Shown here in pieces: positions 32,340-39,002 of a DNA stretch of 39,002 nucleotides (positions are counted from its first letter, which is position 1; each line of letters opens with the position of its first letter). The translations under genes and the position numbers were made by a program. The notes under the pieces were generated by a model. The model was not told the DNA's origin and did not search any database. It saw nothing but the letters and a program-made list of their open reading frames with translations. The DNA is from an uncultured Oscillospiraceae bacterium (lineage in GTDB: Bacteria; Bacillota_A; Clostridia; Oscillospirales; Oscillospiraceae): contig CANRMG010000001.1 of NCBI GenBank assembly GCA_947631675.1, forward strand, positions 1 through 39,002, given 5' to 3'.

Positions 32340-33365
32340 TCATCCGCCGCGGCCGGCCAGAAAATCCTGAAGCCCCAGATAGGTGTTGCCCCGGACCCCG
32401 GTGATGGTCGCGGCGTGGTAGAGGGAACTTATAATGGACTCCTCCACCGCCTCCACCGCCGCCTCGAACACGCTGTCGATGGCCTCCTCGTGGAGCAGCC
32501 GGGCGGGCAGGATCTTCTGTTCGCTGGCGTGGGGCCTATCGTTGGCCGTGGTGAAGGCGATGGCGATGTCCCCGCTGCCGTTGCCGCAGAAGGAGCCCAC
32601 CCGCCCCAGGGCGATCATGGCCCGCTTGGCCACCCGGCCCAGCTGCCGTTCGTTGAGGGGGATGTCCGTGGCCAACACGATGATGATGGAGCCTAGGTCC
32701 TTGCCGGGGGCGGCCCCCGCCTGCCGGGTGTCGTAGCGTTTGCCGCCGATGACCAGGTCCCCCGCCCGGCCGAAGTTGGACATGACGATGGCGCCCACGG
32801 TGTAGTCCTGCCCGTCCAGGGGCACCACGCGGGAGGCGGAGCCGATGCCGCCCTTGAGCCCCAGGCAGACCATGCCCGCGCCGCTGCCCACGGCCCCCTC
32901 CGCGAAGTCCTCGCCGCAGGCGGCCAGGGCCTGGCGGACGTGCTCTCCCGTCACGTGCAGCCCCCGAATATCGTTCAGGCTCCCGTCGTTGCACTCGGTG
33001 ACCACGCAGTTCACCGACCGGATATCCGGGTCGTTTTCCAGCATATACCGCACGGTGGCGTCCAGCACCGTCCCCACGCTGAGGGTGTTGGTCATCATGA
33101 TGGGCGACTCGATGGTGCCCAGCTCCTCCACCTGCACCAGACCCACGCTCTTTCCGAAGCCGTTGATCACGCTGCAGGCCGCCGTCACCTTCTCCCGGAA
33201 CAGGTCGCCCCGGTGGGGCAGGATGGCGGTGACGCCGGTGTGGACGTCCCCCTCGTGGACAGTGGCGTGGCCCACCTCCACTCCCGGCACGTCCGTGATC
33301 ATATCCCGCGGGCCCCTGGCCCAATTCCTGCGCAGCTGCAGGCCGCAGCCTTCCGGCAGTCCCAT
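32340..33365 (-). CDS. P1 family (DmpA/S58-type) peptidase
   Basis: A 341-residue cytosolic Ntn-type hydrolase of the DmpA aminopeptidase family. These proteins cleave themselves before a serine to expose the nucleophile; the site is visible as SFCGNGSGDIAIAF near residue 255. Other family blocks are ITDVPGVEVGHAT at the start, EELGTIESPIMMTNTLSVG, SGAGMVCLGLKGGIGSASR and ATDIPLNERQLGRVAKRA. The ATG at 33365 is used because AAGGAGG lies 8 bases upstream; a longer open frame to 33428 starts within the promoter. It has its own promoter and terminator, so it is a single-gene unit unrelated to the polymer operon. Confidence 0.92.
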   Translation of the reverse strand: MGLPEGCGLQLRRNWARGPRDMITDVPGVEVGHATVHEGDVHTGVTAILPHRGDLFREKVTAACSVINGFGKSVGLVQVEELGTIESPIMMTNTLSVGTVLDATVRYMLENDPDIRSVNCVVTECNDGSLNDIRGLHVTGEHVRQALAACGEDFAEGAVGSGAGMVCLGLKGGIGSASRVVPLDGQDYTVGAIVMSNFGRAGDLVIGGKRYDTRQAGAAPGKDLGSIIIVLATDIPLNERQLGRVAKRAMIALGRVGSFCGNGSGDIAIAFTTANDRPHASEQKILPARLLHEEAIDSVFEAAVEAVEESIISSLYHAATITGVRGNTYLGLQDFLAGRGG

Positions 33366-33399
33366 AATCCGCTCCTCCTTCGGGTATATTGGCAGCCCC

Positions 33400-33428
33400 A
33401 TTATACCCGCTTTCTGCCGCTGGCGCAA
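33400..33428 (-). promoter_or_regulatory. Promoter of the P1 peptidase gene
   Basis: TTGCGC (plus 33423-33428) and TATAAT (plus 33400-33405) are 17 bases apart on the minus strand, 35 bases ahead of the ATG at 33365. Confidence 0.78.
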
Positions 33429-33446
33429 TCCGGTACGGGCGTCTTT

Positions 33447-34667
33447 TCACCGGTCCGCGAAGGAGCACCGCTCCCGGGGCATCTCCTCCGGCAGCGCCGC
33501 GCCCAGGTAGCGGACGGCCCGCTTCCCATACCGCCCGCACACGTCGTCCACGGCCTTGTCCAGCCGGCGCAGCCTGTCCAGCCGCCCGTAGTCGGTGAAC
33601 ATATCCGTCTGCTCCGGGGCGTCCGCCGGGCACAGCGACCCCATCCGCAGCCCCAGGCCCCGCAGAGCCCCGGGCCACTGGTGGAGCTGCCGGAAAAGGC
33701 CCATAGCCCGCTCGTAGAGCTCCCGCGTCACGTCCGTGGGCCGGGGCAGCACCGCCTGGTGCCCGCTCCAGTGGAGGGTGCTCCCGTCCCGGACGGCCAC
33801 CTCCATGAGCCCCGCCCGGACGCCTTCTCCCCGGAGCCTGGCCCCCACCTCCTCCGCCAGGGCCAGCATCACCGCCCGCACGTCCCCCTCGCACACCAGA
33901 TCCCGGGGCGGCGTGGTGGAGTTGCCGATGCTCTTCACCGGGGGCAGGCAGTCGAAGCGGCGGACGGGGCTGTCGTCCCAGCCGTTGGCGTAGCGGTACA
34001 GTGTGAGCCCGCCCTTCCCCATCCGCAGGCGCAGCGTCTCCGGGTCCGCCGCGGCGAGCTGGCCGATGGTGCGGATGCCCATGGCCCCCAGGGCACGGGT
34101 GGAGGCCGGCCCGGCGAACAGCAGCGTGCTCACCGGAAGCGGCCACACCACCTCCCGAAAGTTGTCCTTGGCCAGCACCGTCACCGCGTCGGGCTTGCGG
34201 TAATCGGAGCCCAGCTTTGCAAAGGCCTTGTTCCAGCTGACCCCCACGCTCACCGTCACGCCCAGCTCCCGCCGGATGCGCCGGCGCACCTCCTGGGCCG
34301 CCAGGTACCCGTCCTTCCAGGCGTGGCAGCCGGTGATGTCCAGCCAGCTCTCGTCCAGGCCGAAGGGCTCCTGCCTATCGGTGAAGTCCGCGTATATGGC
34401 CCGGGCCGCGCGGGACACCGCCTCATACTTATCGTAATGAGGCGGCAGCACGACGAGCTCCGGGCAGAGCTGCCTTGCCTGCCACAGGACCATGCCCGTC
34501 TTTACGCCGCAGCGCTTCGCCTCCTCGCTCTTGGCCAGGATGATGCCGTGGCGGGCCTTCTCGTCCCCTCCCACCGCCACCGGCCGGCCCCGCAGCTCCG
34601 GCTTGGACAGCAGTTCGATGCTCACATAGCAGCTGTTTATATCCGAATGTAGGATGACTCTCTCCAT
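33447..34667 (-). CDS. Y-family DNA polymerase (Pol IV/UmuC-like)
   Basis: A 406-residue translesion polymerase that copies damaged templates. The catalytic carboxylates are present: D9 in HSDINSCYVS, and D105-E106 in FGLDESWLD. The SVGVSWNKAFAKLGSDYRKP block of the palm and fingers is clear. The little-finger region follows, ending in the EQTDMFTDYGRLDRLRRLD tail seen in Firmicute Y-family polymerases. The ATG at 34667 lies only 6 bases after a TATAAT box and has no Shine-Dalgarno sequence, so the mRNA is predicted to be leaderless. It is divergent from an S24 repressor-type gene, a pairing that suggests damage-inducible expression. Confidence 0.92.
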   Translation of the reverse strand: MERVILHSDINSCYVSIELLSKPELRGRPVAVGGDEKARHGIILAKSEEAKRCGVKTGMVLWQARQLCPELVVLPPHYDKYEAVSRAARAIYADFTDRQEPFGLDESWLDITGCHAWKDGYLAAQEVRRRIRRELGVTVSVGVSWNKAFAKLGSDYRKPDAVTVLAKDNFREVVWPLPVSTLLFAGPASTRALGAMGIRTIGQLAAADPETLRLRMGKGGLTLYRYANGWDDSPVRRFDCLPPVKSIGNSTTPPRDLVCEGDVRAVMLALAEEVGARLRGEGVRAGLMEVAVRDGSTLHWSGHQAVLPRPTDVTRELYERAMGLFRQLHQWPGALRGLGLRMGSLCPADAPEQTDMFTDYGRLDRLRRLDKAVDDVCGRYGKRAVRYLGAALPEEMPRERCSFADR

Positions 34668-34673
34668 GAGCCC

Positions 34674-34702
34674 ATTATATATCGCCCATTTGGAGAAGTA
34701 AA
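34674..34702 (-). promoter_or_regulatory. Promoter of the Y-family polymerase, predicting a leaderless mRNA
   Basis: On the minus strand TTTACT (plus 34697-34702) and TATAAT (plus 34674-34679) are 17 bases apart. The A of the start codon is 7 bases after the last T of the -10 box, which is where transcription normally begins. Confidence 0.72.
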
Positions 34703-34716
34703 GAATTATTTTCTCC
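34692..34716. promoter_or_regulatory. Imperfect dyad between divergent promoters, candidate repressor operator
   Basis: GGAGAA (34692-34697) and TTCTCC (34711-34716) form an inverted repeat with a 13-base AT-rich centre, partly extended inward. It overlaps the -35 box of the polymerase promoter and lies upstream of the repressor's own -35 box, so one protein bound here could affect both. No Bacillus-type LexA box (GAAC-N4-GTTC) was found nearby. Confidence 0.4.
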
Positions 34717-34732
34717 CAAAAAGAGAAATATC

Positions 34733-34761
34733 TTGCATTGACTCTCTCTATGCTATATACT
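34733..34761 (+). promoter_or_regulatory. Promoter of the S24 repressor gene
   Basis: TTGCAT (34733-34738) and TATACT (34756-34761) are 17 bases apart, about 27 bases ahead of the ATG. A TTGACT at 34738 gives a less well-spaced alternative. Confidence 0.7.
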
Positions 34762-34788
34762 GTATTTATCAAAAAAGGAGGTGGGCTG

Positions 34789-35463
34789 ATGTTTGAGGAT
34801 ATAGGCGCGCATATCGCCGCTCTGCGGCGGCAGGCGGGCCTTTCCCAGAAGGAGCTGGCGCAGAAGCTGACGGCCCTGAGCGAGCCCATCTCGGACAAGG
34901 CGCTCTCCAAATGGGAGAAGGGCGCAACCCTTCCCTCCGCCCGTCAGTTTTTGCTGCTGTGCACGGCGCTGCAGGTGTCCGACGTGTCCGGGGAGTTCAT
35001 GGGCGAGGGCCTGGCCCGGGGCCTGGACGCGGCGGGCCGGCGAAAGCTCACGGAATATGCGGACCTTCTGCGCCGCAGCGGCCTCTATGAGCCCCGGCCG
35101 GAGCGGGGCCGCGCCATACGGCTGTACACCTTGGCAGCCAGCGCGGGCCCGGGCCAGTTTTTGGACGACGGGGACTTTCGCTGGATCGACGCCGCCGGCG
35201 CACCGAAGCAGGCGGATTTCGCCGTCCGGGTGGCCGGGGACAGCATGGAGCCCCGGTTCCACGACGGGGACACGGTGTATGTAAAGGCTGCCCCCTCCCT
35301 GTCCGACGGGGAGACCGGTCTGTTCTCCTGGCAGGGCAGCGGCTATATCAAGGTCCTCCACGACCGGCCCGACGGGGCGTATCTGCACAGCCTGAACCCG
35401 GACTACGAGGACATCCCCATCTCCGACCCGGCCCAGCTGCGGGTGTTCGGGAAAGTTCTATAA
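34789..35463 (+). CDS. XRE-type HTH repressor with S24 (LexA-like) autopeptidase domain
   Basis: A 224-residue self-cleaving transcriptional repressor. Residues about 5-60 form an XRE/Cro-like helix-turn-helix (IGAHIAALRRQAGLSQKELA). The C-terminal S24 domain has the catalytic serine S152 in GDSMEP and lysine K188 in GYIKVLH. An Ala-Gly cleavage site is visible at A119-G120 (LAASAGPGQF). Such proteins cut themselves when RecA filaments form and then release their targets. The best target is the divergent translesion polymerase. AAGGAGG precedes the ATG at 34789. This is a chromosomal-style pair; no other phage gene is near, so a prophage origin is not supported. Confidence 0.92.
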   Translation: MFEDIGAHIAALRRQAGLSQKELAQKLTALSEPISDKALSKWEKGATLPSARQFLLLCTALQVSDVSGEFMGEGLARGLDAAGRRKLTEYADLLRRSGLYEPRPERGRAIRLYTLAASAGPGQFLDDGDFRWIDAAGAPKQADFAVRVAGDSMEPRFHDGDTVYVKAAPSLSDGETGLFSWQGSGYIKVLHDRPDGAYLHSLNPDYEDIPISDPAQLRVFGKVL

Positions 35464-35475
35464 GGAGGGCGGACC

Positions 35476-36600
35476 ATGAAACTGACGAAAAAGACCTGCT
35501 GGCGCATAGGCTTGACGGCCTTCCTGCTGTACCTGGCCATCTACTACTGGCCCACAGTGGCGAAGTTCGTGTCCGTGCTGCTGGGGGCGGCGGTGCCCCT
35601 GATCCTGGGCGGGGCCATCGCCTACGCGGTCAACATCCTCATGAGCTTCTATGAGCGCCACCTCTTCAAAAAAGCAACGGGCAAAGCGGCTGCGCTCCGC
35701 CGGCCGGTATGTATGCTGGCGGCGATACTGTCGGTGCTGTTCGTGCTGTACTTCGTGGTGCGGCTGGTGGTGCCGGAGTTCCTCTCCTGCGTCAACGCCC
35801 TCATAAAGCAGGCGCCGGCGGCGGTGAACAAGCTGCTGCAAAACCCATACGTGCAGAGGCTGATCCCTCCCGACATCGAGGAAAAGCTGGCGGCCATGGA
35901 CTGGCCCGGCCTGGTGGGAAAGGTCCGCGGCATCCTCCTGTCCGGCGTCAGCGGCGCCGCCGGGGCGGTGGGCTCCATCTTCTCCGGGGCGGTGACGGCC
36001 CTGTTCGCGCTGATCTTCGCCATATACCTGCTACTGGGGAAGGATACCCTGGGCCGGCAGTGCCGCCGGGTGATCACCACCTACCTGCCGGAAAAGTGGG
36101 AGCGCCGGGTGATGTACATCCTGCGCCTGCTGGACGGCTGCTTCCGCAAGTACGTGGTGGGCCAGTGCACCGAGGCGGTCATACTGGGCAGCCTGTGCAT
36201 CGGAGGCATGATGCTCTTCCGCTTCCCCTACGCCACCATGGTTGGCACCCTGGTGGGTGTGACGGCCCTGATCCCCGTGGCCGGGGCCTATATCGGCGCG
36301 GGCGTGGGCGCGTTCATGATCCTGTCCGTGGCCCCCATCAAGGCCCTGTGGTTCCTGATATTCATCGTGGTCCTCCAGCAGCTGGAGGGCAACCTGATCT
36401 ACCCCCGCGTAGTGGGCTCGTCCATCGGCCTGCCTGGCATATTCGTGCTGGCGGCGGTGACCATCGGCGGGGCCATGTTCGGCGTGCTGGGCATGCTGGC
36501 GGGCGTGCCGCTGACGGCGGCGGCCTACCAGGCCCTGCGGGACGATTTGGCGCTCCGGGATGGGAGGGCCGTCCCTGTCCGGGACGATACGACTGTTTGA
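35476..36600 (+). CDS. AI-2E family transporter (PerM/UPF0118)
   Basis: A 374-residue membrane protein with about eight predicted helices in the AI-2E/PerM arrangement: two or three N-terminal helices, a long extracytoplasmic helical loop (about 95-155), then five helices. The family signature is visible near the end: TALIPVAGAYIG, QQLEGNLIYPRVVGSSIGLPGIFVL and FGVLGMLAGVPLTA. Members are often annotated as AI-2 exporters, but several transport other substrates, so no substrate is assigned. The start is 12 bases after the repressor stop with AAGGAGGGC ahead, so it may be co-transcribed with the repressor. A functional link with it is not evident. Confidence 0.92.
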   Translation: MKLTKKTCWRIGLTAFLLYLAIYYWPTVAKFVSVLLGAAVPLILGGAIAYAVNILMSFYERHLFKKATGKAAALRRPVCMLAAILSVLFVLYFVVRLVVPEFLSCVNALIKQAPAAVNKLLQNPYVQRLIPPDIEEKLAAMDWPGLVGKVRGILLSGVSGAAGAVGSIFSGAVTALFALIFAIYLLLGKDTLGRQCRRVITTYLPEKWERRVMYILRLLDGCFRKYVVGQCTEAVILGSLCIGGMMLFRFPYATMVGTLVGVTALIPVAGAYIGAGVGAFMILSVAPIKALWFLIFIVVLQQLEGNLIYPRVVGSSIGLPGIFVLAAVTIGGAMFGVLGMLAGVPLTAAAYQALRDDLALRDGRAVPVRDDTTV

Positions 36601-36642
36601 TCTGTGCCGCGAAGCGGTGATATTAATAATGAGGTGATCGAT

Positions 36643-37527
36643 ATGGAAAAAGCGAAGGTCTATTTCACGAAAAAGCTCACCCCTGAGACCGTGGTAGAGA
36701 TGTACGAGCGGCTGGGCGTGAAGCTGCCCGGAAAGGTGGCCGTGAAGGTCCATTCCGGCGAGGAGGGCAACCAGAACTATCTGCACCCGGAGTTCATGAA
36801 GCCCATGGTGGAGCATGTGAATGGCACCATCGTGGAGTGCAACACCGCCTATGACGGCGAGCGCAACACCACCGAAAAGCACCGCAAGCTGCTGGCCAGC
36901 CATGGCTGGATCAAGTATTTCGACGTGGACCTGCTGGACGCGGAGGGCCCTGACCTGATCCTGCCCGTCCCGGGCGGCAAGATCCTGAAGGAAAACCATG
37001 TGGGCAAGGACCTGGCCAACTACGACTCCCTGCTGGTCCTGAGCCACTTCAAGGGCCACCCCATGGGCGGCTACGGCGGGGCCTTGAAGCAGCTGTCCAT
37101 CGGCTGCGCCTCCAGTGTGGGCAAGTGCCTGATCCACTCCGCCGGGGCCGTCGACGACCAGGCGACCGTCTGGGACAACCACGCCTCGAAGCTGGTATTC
37201 TGCGAGGCCATGGCGGACGCCGCCTACAGCGTGGTGGAGATGTTCAAGGGCAAGGCGGCCTACGTGAATATGATGTGCAACCTGTCCGTGGACTGCGACT
37301 GCTGTGCCATAGCGGAGGACCCCTGCATGAAGGACATCGGCATCCTCTCCTCCCTGGACCCTGTGGCCCTGGACAAGGCCTGCATCGACCTGATCTACGG
37401 CTCCGACGACCCCGGCCGGGATCACTTCGTCGAGCGGGTGGAGTCCCGCAAGGGCACCCACATCATCGATGCCGCCGCGGACCTGGGCCTGGGCACCAAG
37501 GACTACGAGCTGATCGTGGTGGACTGA
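36643..37527 (+). CDS. DUF362 domain protein without ferredoxin domain
   Basis: A 294-residue protein of the DUF362 family. Recognisable blocks are GKVAVKVHSGEEGNQNYL near the start, LVLSHFKGHPMGGYGGALK, LSIGCASSVGK, and ISPxD-like DIGILSSLDPVALDKACIDL. Many DUF362 proteins carry a 4Fe-4S ferredoxin module; here only a cysteine cluster VDCDCCAIAEDPC remains. It may bind metal but is not a classic ferredoxin motif. The family's function is not established. The ATG at 36643 is chosen for GAGGTG 6 bases upstream; a longer reading from 36604 has no ribosome site. The 42-base gap after the transporter gene allows co-transcription. Confidence 0.85.
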   Translation: MEKAKVYFTKKLTPETVVEMYERLGVKLPGKVAVKVHSGEEGNQNYLHPEFMKPMVEHVNGTIVECNTAYDGERNTTEKHRKLLASHGWIKYFDVDLLDAEGPDLILPVPGGKILKENHVGKDLANYDSLLVLSHFKGHPMGGYGGALKQLSIGCASSVGKCLIHSAGAVDDQATVWDNHASKLVFCEAMADAAYSVVEMFKGKAAYVNMMCNLSVDCDCCAIAEDPCMKDIGILSSLDPVALDKACIDLIYGSDDPGRDHFVERVESRKGTHIIDAAADLGLGTKDYELIVVD

Positions 37528-37931
37528 CGTTGGTATAGTGCGGCCGGCCCCTCTATCGCTGGCATAGCGCGGCACAGCCCGACAGAACGTCGGAGCACGC
37601 AAGTCAGATCTCCCTTCGCCGCAAGCGGCAAAGCTCGAGTGACTCGCGGCTCCTCCTTTTCCCCATAAAACCCGCTCCGCTGGGCTTTTATGGGGGCCCC
37701 ATCTACTCACAAACATGAGCATGGCGCACTGCTGGTTCTGTCCGCGCGTCGGGTCGGTATGGGCCGCCCGCCGACGGCGCTCCAAGGAGGCAGCGTCCCC
37801 GAGCAAATATTGCTGAGCGAAGCGAAGACGTTTGCCGGGGATGCTGTCGACGCAGGGAGCGCCTTCTCCAGCATCAGGTCGGCATAACAACAGCGCCAGC
37901 CATATCGGCTGGCGCTGTGCTTTTTATTCCT
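37528..37931. other. Gene-free, structure-rich intergenic stretch
   Basis: Some 400 bases carry no credible gene: open frames lack ribosome sites and recognisable protein sequence. The stretch has many small dyads, including CCGAC/GTCGG (37579-37593), GCCGC/GCGGC (37618-37629) and CGAGT/ACTCG (37635-37645). The largest is a hairpin at 37661-37695, where CCCCATAAAA pairs with TTTTATGGGG around an inner CCC/GGG. It resembles neither RNase P RNA, tmRNA nor a riboswitch that I can recognise. It could be a dispersed intergenic repeat or an unrecognised structured RNA. Confidence 0.55.
37891..37928 (+). terminator. Rho-independent terminator
   Basis: An 11-bp stem CAGCGCCAGCC/GGCTGGCGCTG with an ATATC loop is followed by TGCTTTTTATT on the plus strand. 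In the minus direction the tail is only TTGTTATG, so it would serve the MBL gene's transcript weakly. Confidence 0.85.
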
Positions 37932-38810
37932 TTATGTCCGCTCCCAAAGGAGCATATTGTCCTCGAACCGGACCGCGAGGCGGCCGGTATCTTTCAGCCA
38001 GGACAGGTAGGACCGGACCGTGCTGCCCACCAGGGCGTACTGCTCAAAGTTCATGGCGAGGCCGTAGTCCGCGAAAAGCCTTTGCAGGATGCGCTCAAAA
38101 TTCATGGGCTCCCGGCACAGATCCGTGATATGCTCCGCGATGGCATTCACCTGGTCGATGTTGTATTGGGCCAGGTCCGTCACGCTCTCGGCGGCGGGGG
38201 CGTGGGCGGGGATGAACATGGCCGCCTCCATCCCCTTCACCTTCTCCAGGGTGGCGAGATACGCCCCCACGTCATAGATAAAGCCGATCTGGTACTTTTC
38301 CAGGGCCTCCCGACTGGACAGGCAGTCCGCCAGGTACACCACGTCCCCGGGCGCCCGGAAGCCCACCATGTCGAAGAAATGGCCCGGCAGAGGTATCATC
38401 TCGAATCCCTCTGGCAGCGCCTCCGCCGTCAGGGGCTGTGCGTCGCTGGCCTGGGCCATGAGGAACTTGTGCCGCAGGTCCTTGCAGGGGTAGCCGCCGT
38501 AGAGGAACGCCGGCTCCAGCACCGTGTGCCGGGTCATATCGCACTCGATGCCGGGGGCATAGACTTTGCAGCCCGTCTGGGCCTGCAGGTATTTGTTGCC
38601 GCCGATGTGGTCGGCGTTGGAGTGGGTGTTGTAGATGGCCGTCAGATGCCAGCCGTTGGCGTCCAGATGCTGCCGGACCTTCCGGCCGGCGTCCTTGTCG
38701 TTGCCGCTGTCGATGAGGCACACGTCATCGCCGCCCAGCCGCACCAGGCCGATCTTGGCCGGGGACTGGATATAATAGCATCTGTCGGATACCTGGTTCA
38801 GTTCGTACAT
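37932..38810 (-). CDS. MBL-fold metallo-hydrolase with an HxNxDH variant motif
   Basis: A 292-residue metallo-beta-lactamase-fold protein. The N-terminal strands and LIDSGNDKDAG fit the fold. The main metal motif reads H63-S-N65-A-D67-H68, so the second histidine of HxHxDH is an asparagine, coded plainly by AAC. Later ligands are plausible in LPGHFFDMVGF, VYLADCLSS and FIPAHAPA. The C-terminal 70 residues are helical and look like a DNA-binding or dimerisation extension. The substrate is unknown. The ATG at 38810 has AAGGAGG 7 to 8 bases ahead. It lies 57 bases after rpsU with a terminator between, so some read-through from rpsU may supply expression. Confidence 0.88.
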   Translation of the reverse strand: MYELNQVSDRCYYIQSPAKIGLVRLGGDDVCLIDSGNDKDAGRKVRQHLDANGWHLTAIYNTHSNADHIGGNKYLQAQTGCKVYAPGIECDMTRHTVLEPAFLYGGYPCKDLRHKFLMAQASDAQPLTAEALPEGFEMIPLPGHFFDMVGFRAPGDVVYLADCLSSREALEKYQIGFIYDVGAYLATLEKVKGMEAAMFIPAHAPAAESVTDLAQYNIDQVNAIAEHITDLCREPMNFERILQRLFADYGLAMNFEQYALVGSTVRSYLSWLKDTGRLAVRFEDNMLLWERT

Positions 38811-38830
38811 AGCGCATCCTCCTTCAACAA

Positions 38831-38862
38831 AAAACCTCACAGCCGGAGGCCGTGAGGTTTTT
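38831..38862 (-). terminator. Rho-independent terminator after rpsU
   Basis: On the minus strand CCTCAC and GTGAGG, with inner GCC/GGC pairs, form a hairpin followed by TTTTTTG. It begins just after the rpsU stop. Confidence 0.88.
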
Positions 38863-38867
38863 GCATC

Positions 38868-39002
38868 TTAATAGTACCGCTTATGTTTGTTCTTGCGGGC
38901 CGCCTCAGACTTCTTGCGGCGCTTCACGCTGGGGCTCTGATAGTACTCCTTCCGGCGGAGGTCGTTCATGACGCCAGCCTTCGCGCAGCTGCGCTTGAAC
39001 CG
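38868..39002 (-). CDS. rpsU: 30S ribosomal protein S21, C-terminal part (cut by window edge)
   Basis: The last 44 residues of S21, a small subunit protein that assists initiation. The sequence [20 protein letters not shown], followed by [20 protein letters not shown], is an unmistakable S21 match, with the basic C-terminal helix. The first dozen or so residues and the promoter lie beyond the window's right edge. The stop TAA is at 38868-38870. Confidence 0.97.
   Translation of the reverse strand, partial: RFKRSCAKAGVMNDLRRKEYYQSPSVKRRKKSEAARKNKHKRYY

Noticed and set aside
34667..35463. Prophage remnant suggested by an S24 repressor
   Set aside because: No integrase, attachment site or phage structural gene is near, and pairing with a Y-family polymerase fits a chromosomal damage-response unit.
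36031..37890. Minus-strand open frame of 619 codons reaching into the gene-free stretch
   Set aside because: Most of it is antisense to the transporter and DUF362 genes, its start has no ribosome site, and no family is recognisable.
37528..37890. RNase P RNA, tmRNA or 6S RNA in the gene-free stretch
   Set aside because: None of the conserved core motifs of these RNAs could be found on either strand.
1..39002. CRISPR array or insertion sequences
   Set aside because: No regularly spaced direct repeats, transposase genes or terminal inverted repeats with target duplications were seen.

Overview
The window is about 39 kb of GC-rich, gene-dense DNA that looks like chromosome from a monoderm member of the Clostridia, probably Oscillospiraceae-like. 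That lineage is an inference from gene content: a Bacillus/Clostridium-type large SRP RNA lying just upstream of dnaX, strong Shine-Dalgarno sites, CotH/VTC/DUF4956 genes, and a Pel-type exopolysaccharide locus with no outer-membrane components. No insertion sequence, integrase, phage structural gene, CRISPR array or plasmid gene was seen.

Layout. (1) 1-1192: housekeeping end with the start of dnaX (minus), the large SRP RNA gene ffs (minus), and a divergent tRNA-Ala(CGC) with its own promoter and terminator. (2) 1360-19618: a plus-strand operon of twelve tightly packed genes, many joined by ATGA overlaps. It holds pelD (fused to a degenerate SDR domain), pelE, two tandem PelA-like deacetylases, pelF, pelG, two CotH-like proteins, a VTC-domain protein, a DUF4956 membrane protein, a DUF4874/DUF4832-type protein and a secreted purple-acid-phosphatase-like enzyme. 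(3) 19588-32172: a convergent minus-strand operon of nine genes, read from a strong promoter at 32144-32172. It holds a VTC gene interrupted at a 13-base G tract, DUF4956, a canonical CotH, a TIM-barrel-like secreted protein, a HEAT-repeat protein, a GT2 polysaccharide synthase, a membrane GGDEF/EAL protein, a second purple-acid-phosphatase-like enzyme and a small secreted protein. A bidirectional terminator separates the two operons. (4) 32301-39002: unrelated single genes, namely a P1/DmpA peptidase, a Y-family DNA polymerase facing an S24 self-cleaving repressor, an AI-2E-family transporter, a DUF362 protein, a 404-base gene-free structured stretch, an MBL-fold hydrolase and the end of rpsU.

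How the genes may work together. The first operon has the inner-membrane half of a Pel system: PelD with an intact RxxD c-di-GMP site, PelE, deacetylases, the PelF glycosyltransferase and the PelG transporter. The second has a processive GT2 synthase with its own cyclic-di-GMP-type domain protein. Each operon also carries the same accessory set: CotH kinase fold, VTC tunnel fold, DUF4956 and metallophosphatase. The most interesting reading is a paired surface-polymer locus in which glycan synthesis is linked to a phosphate-handling module, with one copy of that module possibly switched by slippage at a poly-G tract. The shared gene content is visible in the sequence. The phosphate-module function and the switching are inferences.
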